This document shows, in pieces, positions 1 to 7,881 of a stretch of 64,000 nucleotides of DNA. The translations under genes were made by a program, and so were the position numbers. The DNA lies in assembly GCF_022539505.1 (NCBI RefSeq), contig NC_061508.1, positions 65,667,754 through 65,731,753 on the forward strand, read 5' to 3'. The stretch comes from Lolium rigidum. Lineage: Eukaryota > Streptophyta > Magnoliopsida > Poales > Poaceae. The notes beneath the pieces are model-generated. The model was not told the origin of the DNA. It did not search any database and worked only from the letters and a program-made list of their open reading frames with translations. Within the stretch, counting starts at the first letter, position 1; each line of letters opens with the position of its first letter.

Positions 1-11
1 GAAAACATTTA

Positions 12-674
12 ATGAATGACGATCATGTTGTAGATCAGCTGTACATGTTGGCCAAGACACCATCTTCGACTATAACGACTTTCCAAGGGTACGAGATAAA
101 TGGGAATACATTTTACACGATCGCCCAAGATAAAAAGAGCACCAACCAAAACAGTGGTGTCCGCTTTGATGCAAGCAACCGAGAATGGGCAAAAGGTCAC
201 ATATTATGGTTACATAGAGGAGATATGGGAACTTGACTATGGACCCTCCTTTAAGGTCCCTTTGTTCCGGTGCAAATGGTTCAAGCTAACAGGAGGTGGG
301 GTAAAGGTGGACCATCAATACGGAATGATAATGGTGGATTTCAACAATCTTGGTTACCTTGACGAACCATTCGTCCTAGCGAAAGATGTCGCTCAGGTTT
401 TCTATGTGAACGACATGAGTAGCAAACCGAGGAAACGGAAAGATAAGAAAACGATCAGTACATCATGCGATGATCCAAAGCGCCACATTGTTCTTTCAGG
501 GAAAAGAAACATCGTGGGAGTGGAGGACAAGACGGACATGTCGAAGATTATAATATGTTTGCTGAAATTCCGCCCTTCAAAGTGAACACCGACCCAAGCA
601 TTAAGTTAAATGATGAGGATGCTCCATGGATACGGCACAATCGTAAGCAAGCAGGGACACAAGGGAAGAAATGA
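12..674 (+). pseudogene. CACTA (En/Spm) transposase-associated protein, C-terminal DUF4216 region, frameshifted
   Basis: The translation resembles the DUF4216 segment found C-terminal in CACTA TNP2-type proteins. Hallmarks are GYEINGNTFYTIAQD near the start, then YYGYIEEIWELDYG, VPLFRCKW, and DEPFVLAKDVAQVFYVND. The reading frame changes about base 165-185, between the first piece (12-236) and the second (100-585). It changes again about base 540, where the frame with FAEIPPFKVN continues to a TGA at 672-674. The upstream transposase core lies outside the window, so this is a 3' fragment. Two frameshifts make it a pseudogene. In an active element the protein would take part in transposition, although the role of this domain is not established. 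The downstream hairpins and arrays fit the same element. Confidence 0.8.
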
Positions 675-812
675 TGTGTAATAATTTATTGTACCAAACT
701 TTGTTGAATGGATCATGTGAATTATATTACCCGTGATGTGTTTGGTGTCCATTTTCGAATGATTCGATTGATTCGAGAAACCACACCGATGATACATGAA
801 ATTTGGAGTGAT
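675..812. other. Non-coding stretch between CACTA ORFs
   Basis: This AT-rich spacer follows the TGA of the DUF4216 fragment and precedes the tail of the convergent minus-strand ORF. I see no gene in it. It is probably the 3' untranslated part of the CACTA transcript. Confidence 0.4.
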
Positions 813-1377
813 TTAGTCATACTCCCGCCTACGCGTATAATATGCATACTCGTAGTCTTCATAGCCGCCGCCGTTGTACCGGTAATCGTCGCCTTCTAAG
901 TTGTCGCCGTCGTCGTCGCTCGCCGTCGTCGCCGCCGTCGGGCGGCGCTCGTGGCTCGAATCGAGGGTACCGCAGGCGGGGGATATCGCCGGCCGTGATG
1001 TAGTCCATGACGCTCTGCGAGTCCGGCCGTACCACCATAGCCGACGGCCGGCCTCGTGGAAGTTCCCGGGAGGCGGACCGTCCTCCTCATACCCGGCGAG
1101 CGCCCTCTCACGCCGGTTGATGAAGAAGGCGTCCCAAGTATGCTGGTTATCGGGATGCCGGCAGGGATTCATCCGCTCGCTCCGGCGTGAGGTCGAGATA
1201 GTAGTGGTTCGTGATGGCCGCCCGGCGCGCAGTACTCGAGGGACGGGAGGGACCGGCACGCCGCCGGCGCTTAGGCTCCAGCCCGGCGGGGACGCGGTAG
1301 CCTGGTGGGCAAGGGTAGTTCGAGGCGCAAAGCTCCTCCACCCGCCGGTAGGTTAGAGTGGGTGCGGTGGAAGCCAT
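813..1377 (-). pseudogene. TE-associated hypothetical ORF convergent to the CACTA fragment, frameshifted
   Basis: Two overlapping minus-strand frames form one degenerate protein. The N-terminal piece (1377-1147) begins MASTAPTLTYRRVEELC and continues CPPGYRVP. The second piece (from about 1259 down to 813) carries HPDNQHTWDAFFINRRERALAGYE, GNFHEAGRRLWWYGRT and an acidic, Tyr-rich tail. I recognise this layout from many unnamed Triticeae proteins near DNA transposons, but I know no function for it. At least one frameshift, between about 1150 and 1255, breaks it. It lies tail to tail with the DUF4216 fragment, so it is probably a second gene of the same element. Assignment to the CACTA element is inference from position only. 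Confidence 0.5.
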
Positions 1378-1566
1378 GAGAGAGTGATGAGAGATTGTAG
1401 AGATGTGATAATGCTGGCCAAGCCGGGCTACATATATGTAGTGAGAAATGGCAGGAAAAATGGGAGCGGGAAGACAGGAGGCGGGAAGAAAGTGGCGGGA
1501 AGAAAGAGGCGGGAAGACAGGGAAGAAATGGCGGGAAGAAGAGGAATCGAGAGCTGGTCATCTAAT
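1378..1566. other. Purine-rich GGGAAGA-type sequence, no gene
   Basis: Imperfect repeats of a GGCGGGAAGA motif fill this stretch. The same motif family returns at about 2256-2390. Short open frames here are low-complexity by-products. Confidence 0.5.
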
Positions 1567-1697
1567 CTTTAGTCCCGGCTGGTGGGTGCAACCGGGACTA
1601 AAGGTGGTTTTTGTGTCATCTATGAAAACTGTCGGTGGGATAAGGATGTTTGGGGGTAAGCTTTAGTCCCGGCTGGAGGGTGCAACCGCGACTAAAG
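1567..1697. repeat. CACTA-type subterminal hairpin repeats (two copies)
   Basis: Two inverted repeats of the form CTTTAGTCCCGGCTGG...CAACCGGGACTAAAG lie at 1567-1604 and 1661-1697. The second has C to G changes in its right arm. TTTAGTCCCGG palindromes of this type are typical subterminal repeats of Triticeae CACTA elements, where subterminal repeats bind the element's protein. No CACTA terminus (CACTACAAGAA) is visible in this window. Confidence 0.7.
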
Positions 1698-1897
1698 CTG
1701 TCGGCAGGATAAGAACGCGTGGGTGGACGCACTGCTCGATGAGGTAAAGCATATAGTGCACGATGCCCTGTCGGAGGAGCAAGACAAAGCATCAGCGGCA
1801 CCGTGCCTATAAAAGGAGCATCGATACGCCTTGGCAAGCAGACCAACAAGCCAACCTAGCAGGGTAGGGAGAGTTTCATCCCCATGGATGAAGTAGA

Positions 1898-2256
1898 GGA
1901 TTGGAAAATCTCCCGTGGCGCAGCTTCTCGAAGATGTCGTCGGTGCACACGTCGTACGACATCTTCGGAAGTTGCTCCTCGGGAAAATTTTCCTGCAAGC
2001 CCGTCAAAGACTTCATCTCCTCTAACAGTGTTGGGTAAAGGGTTGGATAATCTCCCGTGGCGCAACTTCTCGACGATGTCGTCGGTGCACACGCCCTACG
2101 ACATCTTCGGAAGTTGCTCCTCGGGAAAATTTTCCTGCAAGCCCGTGAAAGACTTCATCTCTTCTAACAGTGTTGTGTAAAGGGTTGGAAATTCTCCCGT
2201 GGCGCAACTTCTCGAAGATGTCGTCGGTGCACACGCCCTACGCGACATCTTCGGAA
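1898..2256. repeat. 142-bp tandem repeat, about 2.5 units
   Basis: The anchor CTCCCGTGGCGCA recurs at 1910, 2052 and 2194, a constant spacing of 142 bp. Each unit also carries GATGTCGTCGGTGCACACG and, in the first two units, GGGAAAATTTTCCTGCAAGC. The third unit stops after the ACATCTTCGGAAG segment and runs into purine-rich sequence. Open frames through the array on both strands repeat the same peptide and are not considered genes. Confidence 0.85.
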
Positions 2257-2392
2257 GACAGAGGCGGCCGGGAAGAACTGGTGGGAAGAACTGGTGGGAA
2301 GAGGGAGGAAAGAACTGGCGGGAAGACAGGCCGGGGAGAACTTATGGGAAGACAGAGGTGGCCGGGAAGAACTGGTGGGAAGCGGGTTTTTC
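2257..2392. repeat. GGGAAGAACTGG purine-rich short repeats
   Basis: Irregular copies of GGGAAGAACTGGTGGGAAG separate the 142-bp array from the AT-rich array. The sequence resembles 1440-1550, which suggests local duplication within the same element. Confidence 0.5.
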
Positions 2393-3010
2393 TGATTTTT
2401 TGATATATTATTTGTATTTTTAACATTTTGAATTGAATTAGGTTTATTTTTCTGATTTTTTTTGATATACTATTTGTATTTTTAACATTTTGAATTGAAT
2501 TAGTTTTATTTTTCTGATTTTTTGATATATTATTTGTATTTTTAACATTTTGAATTGAATTAGTTTTACTTTTCTTAATTTTTTGATATACTATTTGTAT
2601 TTTTAACATTTTGAATTGAATTAGTTTTATTTTTTGATTTTTTTGATATATTATTTGTATTTTTAACATTTTGAATTGAATTAGTTTTACTTTTCTTAAT
2701 TTTTTGATATACTATTTGTATTTTTAACATTTTGAATTGAATAAGTTTTATTTTTCTGAATTTCTTGATATATTATTTGTATTTTTAACATTTTGAATTG
2801 AATTAGTTTTATTTTTCTGAATTTTTTGATATATTATTTGTATTTTATGATTTTGAAATGAATTAGTTTTATTTTTCTGAATTTATTGATATATTATATG
2901 TATTTTAAACATTTTGAATTGAATTAGTTTTATTTTTCAGAATTTTATGATATATTATTTGTATTTTTCACATTTAGAAATGAATTAGTTTTATTTTTCA
3001 CATTCAGAAA
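2393..3010. repeat. AT-rich tandem array, 60-62 bp unit, about 10 copies
   Basis: The anchor GATATA(T/C)TAT occurs at 2402, 2464, 2524, 2585, 2645, 2706, 2767, 2828, 2888 and 2949. That gives ten units of 60-62 bp. Each unit runs through TTTGTATTTTTAACATTTTG to GAATTAGTTTTA. Units near the right end diverge most. The minus-strand open frame over the first half is only the repeat read as Asn/Ile/Lys-rich peptide. The array directly precedes the GACTAAA hairpins, as expected for internal repeats of a large CACTA element. Confidence 0.9.
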
Positions 3011-3031
3011 ATGAAAGAATTTTGAAAATGA

Positions 3032-3187
3032 CCTTTAGTCGCGGTTGGCCTGGCCAACCGCGACTAAAGGCCATTTTCCGCGGGAACCGCATATGGGCGA
3101 AAAAAGGATTTAGTCGCGGTTGGGGTCACCAACCGCGACTAAAGGCTACCCTTTAGTCGCGGTTGGTGACCCCAACCGCGACTAAAG
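3032..3187. repeat. CACTA-type subterminal hairpins, TTTAGTCGCGGTTGG family
   Basis: Three near-perfect inverted repeats built from TTTAGTCGCGGTTGG and its complement lie at 3032-3070, about 3108-3146 and 3149-3187. The second and third are mirror images of each other (GGGGTCACC versus GGTGACCCC cores). This motif is a hallmark of CACTA subterminal regions in Triticeae. Confidence 0.8.
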
Positions 3188-3640
3188 CCCCCTCGCTATA
3201 AATATCGCGCGGCGCGAACGGCCGCGCCAGTTCTTCTTCCTCCGCCAGTTCGTGTACTGTGACGCTCTGCCGCCTCGACGACGCCGACGTCTCCTCGACG
3301 CCGACGCCCCTGCACGCCGCCGCCATCGACCGCCGCCGCCCGCGAAGACCGCGCCGCCCCGCCCCCGTATGTCGTCGACGTCTCTCCGCACCGGCCGCGC
3401 GCGCGCCGAACGTCTCCCGCCGCCGCGGCTGCCTAGCTCACCTGCGCCGCCGCACACCACGCGCGCGCCGCCGCACACCTCCACCGCCGCCGCACACCTC
3501 CGCCGCCGCGCGCCCACACCCTTCCGCCGGCGCCGCCCACGTACCCTAACCGCCGCCCACACCCGTACCGCGCGCGCGCCGCGGGAGAGAGAGAGAGAGG
3601 GCGGGGCGCGCCACAGGCGCCCCTGCCTCTCTTGTTTTTT
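3188..3640 (+). other. Very GC-rich leader-like sequence after a TATA-like box
   Basis: CTATAAATATCGCGC at about 3193 resembles a plus-strand TATA box. It is followed by about 430 bp of CG-rich sequence made of CGCCGCC, CACACC and similar runs. Open frames exist on both strands but encode only Arg/Pro/Ala low-complexity peptide. I do not call a gene. It could be the promoter and leader of a CACTA-type transcript. Confidence 0.35.
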
Positions 3641-3666
3641 TTTGTTTTTTTAACTAAACTAAAAAA

Positions 3667-3880
3667 GTAACTTAACAAAAATTTGTAACTTAACAAAAAT
3701 TTGTAACTTAACTAAAATTTGTAACTTGACAGAAATTTGTAATTTAACTAAAATTTGTAACTTAATAAAAAAGTAACTTAACAAAAATTTGTAACTTAAC
3801 AAAAATTTGTAACTTAACTAAAATTTGTAACTTAACAAAAATTTATATATAACTAAAATTTTATATAACTAAAATTTATA
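3667..3880. repeat. AT-rich 18-bp minisatellite
   Basis: Roughly a dozen tandem copies of GTAACTTAACAAAAATTT are present with small changes (AACTAAAA, GACAGAAA) and some shortened units. It follows a poly-T stretch. Confidence 0.8.
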
Positions 3881-4353
3881 ACAAAAAAAGTACTCCGCGC
3901 GCCCCCGTACGTCGCCGGTACGGTCAAATTTTAAGTGGTACGTCGACGACGTCCTTCTCGCGCCGCGTGTACGTCGACGAAGTCCTTCTCGCGCCGCGCC
4001 GGCCGCGCAGCCCGGCGGCCATGTTCTTTCCGACGTACGACCGCCGCACCGCACGCGCCGCGCGCCGTCCCGTTCTTTGACCGCGCGCCGCCGCCGCACA
4101 CACGCTGCCGCCCTTGTGGCTGCCGGTCGACTTTTAAAAGAACTCAAAATTTGACTTAAAAATTTGTCACTTTTAAAATAACTTAACAAAAGTTTTTCAC
4201 TTTTAAAATAACAAAAATAACTTAACCACCGCGCGTATACGGCGGGGGCAGCGCTCGTCGCCCCCTTCGTATACGCGCGGTGTTTTTTTTGGGATCGAGA
4301 GGGGGCGGCGAGGGTTATGTGTCCTCGGCACCGCCACCGCCCTTTCGCCACCG
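3881..4353. other. Intervening GC/AT mosaic with a large hairpin
   Basis: GTACGTCGACGA-type short repeats are followed by a long inverted repeat at 4227-4282. Its arms read CACCGCGCGTATACG and CGTATACGCGCGGTG around a GGCGGGGGC/GCCCCC core. No gene is recognised. Element 1 is inserted, or abuts, at 4354. Confidence 0.5.
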
Positions 4354-5518
4354 TGTTGCGGTCAGAAACCCACCGGCGAGCAGCGACTGGCAACACCGTA
4401 GAGCCAGGAATCTCCCAGGACTGCGGCTGGCCCTGGTCCCTCCGAGCGACGGCCCGCAAAGCCTTCTGGTCACACGTCCGATGCTGTCGCAAGGGCGTGC
4501 CACCTGACCTATACCTCGGTCGTGAAGGTGTTGGATGATGCCTCGCTTAGTTTCCTCGCATGGCATACACGTAAACGTTAAATACGAGCCTCGATCGGCT
4601 CTCGGGTTGTCCCGTGAATCGGCTCAAAGAGCCGATCCACCCATGATTCGTACGAGGTGTACGAATATATGGTGGTCCCGCTTGATCAAGATAAAGCTAA
4701 AGCGATCTACGACGATTTAGGGTTTTCACCGCATAATCGGATCATCCTACTCACGATTGGGCCTCGCGCTCGCGTACGGTGATCGTAAGCCGATCCTAGA
4801 CAGGGCCTAAAAACCAACACGAGGTTGATCCCCGGAACGTCCTGTCTAGGGCTAGCAAACTACACCCTACACGCCGCTGGATCCTCCAACCCTTTGTAAG
4901 GTCTAACTATTGCGGATATTAAACTAATCCTTGAAGAACAAGGAGCAACCGTAACGGATCGGATCTACTAAACAATGATCAAGTGGGGTGCCGCCCTACA
5001 CCTAAGATAGGTGTAAGGGCGGCTAGATGTATAAGGGTTGCACTACGACGAGCATATGATACGAAGAACAATGCTAACCCTAACACATCTAAGATAACTA
5101 CGTTGCTCGCCATCAAAAAGGCTTCAGTACGAGCAACGCATGAACAACGTAATAAGCTTGTGCTGCCTAGATCGCAAGATGCGATCTAGGCAGCATGGTA
5201 CTTACCGGAGAAAACCCTCGAGACGAAGGAGTTGGCGATGCGCCGAGATTGATTTGTGTTGAACGTTGGTTGTTGTTTATTTCATAAACCCTAGATACAT
5301 ATTTATAGTCCAGGGGACTTTCTAACGTGGGAATAATCCCGACCGTGCACGAGGCAAACTCTAACTAACCGACACGTAACCTACTATGTTACGTATACAA
5401 GGGCAAACTAGCCCAAACTTTGTATATAAGGCCGATTCACGTATTTCTTCCGTATATAATCTTCAAACCCATCTTGATCGCGGCCCACCTCTGACTCGGT
5501 CAAATTCTGGTGATAACA
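4354..5518 (-). repeat. 3' LTR of gypsy element 1 (about 1.17 kb)
   Basis: On the minus strand it starts TGTTATCACCAG (5518) and ends at TG/CA-type terminus CAACA (4354). Homologous LTRs lie at 41947, 48336/55056, 48594 and 53877. A minus-strand TATA box, CTATAAATATG, lies at about 5299-5309. Downstream of it, in the predicted R-U5, are four stem-loops: 5161-5195 (16-bp perfect arms, 3-nt loop), 5101-5138, 4990-5023 and 4617-4636. The polypurine tract (GGGGGGCATG on the minus strand) abuts at 5519, fixing orientation. Confidence 0.85.
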
Positions 5519-5800
5519 CATGCCCCCCTGGTTTTGGAAATGACATTTCCAAAATCTTTATGCCTTTCCTCCGTCGGGTCATGTCGTGGCGTAGCGTAAA
5601 CCGCCGCGGAATCCTTCATCATGATGCCTTGCCCCTTCCACTTCTCCACGTGGCCTCGCGAAATTTTTCCGTTGGGCACCACTTCCTCGGGAACCGCCGT
5701 GGCATTGAATCTCCCTCATATCCCCTTTTATTTAACCGTGCTAAACAGTTCGCTTCTTCATCCCCTTCGCATTAGCACCCAAAAACCCTCCCGCGCCACC

Positions 5801-6259
5801 ATGTCTTCCGCTTCCTCTTCCTCTTCCGAGCTCTTTCCTATGGGTCTTCCTCCTCCCCGCGAGACGCCGGAGGACATCCGCGCACCGAAGAATGGGACCA
5901 GGAAGACCACGCCTCCTCCATCCGGTCCGAGGACGACCAGTCCTTGACCAGCGGGGATGAAGATCTCCAGTTCCTCGCCGACGGGAACCGGAATCGGAAA
6001 GCGAGGATGACCAGTCCCCCTGGGACAGCTGCCCCTCCTCTGAAGAAGAGGAAGAGGAAGACGACGACGACGACGACTCCCTCGAGGGCTACCCGCCGGC
6101 GAAGCGCCTCCGCATGTGGTGGGACGACGACAGCGAGCCGACGATGAAGAGGAGGATGAAGCTCCCGTAGAGGGCTACGGGAGCAGCGACGAGGAGCCCA
6201 TCGGCAGCAGTGCCGATGAGAGTTCCGAGGATGACGACGAGGGCAGCGATGGCCCGTAG
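5801..6259 (+). pseudogene. Antisense acidic Ser/Asp/Glu-rich ORF of gypsy element 1, frameshifted
   Basis: The ATG at 5801 in a GCCACC context opens a Ser-rich start (MSSASSSSSELF). The frame then shifts near base 5885-5900 and again further on. The remaining acidic codons and the end (GSDGP then TAG at 6257-6259) are recognisable by comparison with the intact copy at 43434-43916. A TATA-like CTTTTATTTAA lies at about 5725-5735, some 75 bp upstream. The stop is followed by TTTCTTTGTAAGAAATCC and ATGAAGAAG, conserved in the other two copies. It runs opposite to gag. Function is unknown. Confidence 0.7.
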
Positions 6260-7367
6260 ACTAGGATCTACTAGTGTTGGCCTAGTAGTAGTAGATTGGT
6301 CAACAGACCCTTCTTTTGTTCTTCCTTCTCTGAGCAATCAGCTCTTTCTTTGTAAGAAATCCTGTTCATTAATGAAGAAGTTTCCCCAATTTGATTTGCC
6401 GATTTCTTTTAAACCGATTCTCGATGAGCCGATGGCAACGCGTCGGTTTCTCATAATCCGCCCTTCATCCCTTAGACCACGGGGTGATCGCGAACTTGGT
6501 CAAATCTCAATAAGCCGACGTCAGCGCATCAAGCCCTCGTGATCTATCTTCCATCTTCTCGACCAATGAGTACGAGTTCTGCTGGATCACCACCTTTGAC
6601 GAAAATCGCGACGCAGGACTAGCCGATGGCCACCCAATCGGCTTTCAAAGTCAGAGCATCCACCAGGCCAGCTGCCCCCCGAGTCTCAATCAAGGCGAAA
6701 CAGAGACGAGGACACGCAATTCAGACAAATGGACCTGGGTTCGATCATGTCCGAGAAAACTACCATGCAGAGCCGGCCGTAGCCGATTACTTTCCTTCCG
6801 TTGGAAGCCGATATTGCAGAAGCTCGCTCAGCGGCTCAGAAACAGATTTCCTCTGATACGTAACTGGTAGATCCGGTGTCATTGTGCTAGAGTCCATGGC
6901 CATGCATCGGCTTTGTCCCTCAGCTCTAAAGTCGATGCCCGTGCATCGGCTGTACCTTGCGAGAAACTGCGTGAGAATTTTTTTTTACAGGCCGATTTTT
7001 CTATCGGCCCCCGATGTTTCACTGCACATGTATCGCACATGTTCATCTGACTAGGTGCCCCCCGAGCCGATTCTGCCAGGTAACTGCTGAAATCGGCTCT
7101 GTGATTAACCAAGGCACTCTATGCGAACGTCGGCTTGATTAGGACCAGTGTGGACTTCTTCTAGCTCATTAGCCGACGCAACCCTATTGCCCATTAGATT
7201 GGCGTTGAACCCGTGCGTAATGGATGGTGAGGATAATTTTGGCCGATTGCTGGAATCGGCCTCCACGTTGCTTGCTCGATGAAGGCTTTTGCAATGTTCC
7301 TCCACAAATCCTTGGGGCCGATCTCCTGGATCGGCATCGCCACGTTTGTCCATCGATGTTGCTCTTG
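6260..7367 (-). other. Non-coding spacer of element 1, rich in GCCGAT/ATCGGC
   Basis: This is about 1.1 kb between the protease end and the antisense ORF, where RT, RNase H and integrase would lie in a full element. No pol motif is visible in any frame. The words GCCGAT and ATCGGC recur throughout. A longer word, GATGCCCGTGCATCGGCT, occurs here near 6936 and again near 44200. Matching spacer is found in element 3 (50578-51998). Confidence 0.6.
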
Positions 7368-7881
7368 TTACACGGTCAGGCCGGTGGATAAAACCAGCCT
7401 AACCCCGTTCTTTGTCACGTCGATGCACTCGCAGTCATCCAAATTGATGCCTGAGAGTGGCTCTTGGCCTGATGTCTCCCAAACGTTCATGCCAGCCGCC
7501 GAAATCTCGGCTGAATCATCTGCGTGGACAACTTCTACTTCATCTCCATCCCACTGTATTAGGCATTGGTGCATCGTGGATGGAATGCAACAGTTGGCGT
7601 GGATCCAATCTCTCCCTAGTAGGACAAGCATAGGAGCTTTTGTCGTCGACAATAAAGAACGTCGTAGGGACAGCTTTTCCTTCCTACGGTCGTATCCACA
7701 TTCGAACACCTTGTGCGTCGTATGCTTGGCCGTTGAAATCGCTCGTTGTTACATTGGTCTTGATCAGATCCGAACCGGAGCGTCCCAACCGACGTAGCAT
7801 GGAGTATGGCATAATGTTAATCGCCGCTCCGGTGTCCACCAACATCTTGTTGACGAGCTGCCCATTGATGTATCCTCGCAA
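7368..7881 (-). pseudogene. Retropepsin-like aspartic protease of gypsy element 1, frameshifted
   Basis: The active-site segment reads LVDTGAAINIMPYSMLRR in the frame ending at 7684. The flap and C-terminal part (LLGRDWIHANCCIPSTMHQ) and a linker (QWDGDEVEVVHADD) lie in another frame ending at 7368, so at least one frameshift separates them. The enzyme would cut the Gag polyprotein. The D-T-G triad is intact. The reading frame ends with STGLTV and a stop at the spacer, and no RT follows. Confidence 0.75.

Noticed and set aside
2238..2669. 143-codon minus-strand frame rich in Asn/Ile/Lys
   Set aside because: It is the 60-bp AT-rich tandem repeat and adjacent purine repeat translated, not a gene.
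3252..3653. Long open frames on both strands of the GC-rich region 3180-3700
   Set aside because: The peptides are Arg/Pro/Ala low-complexity, overlap on opposite strands and have no motif. They follow from base composition.
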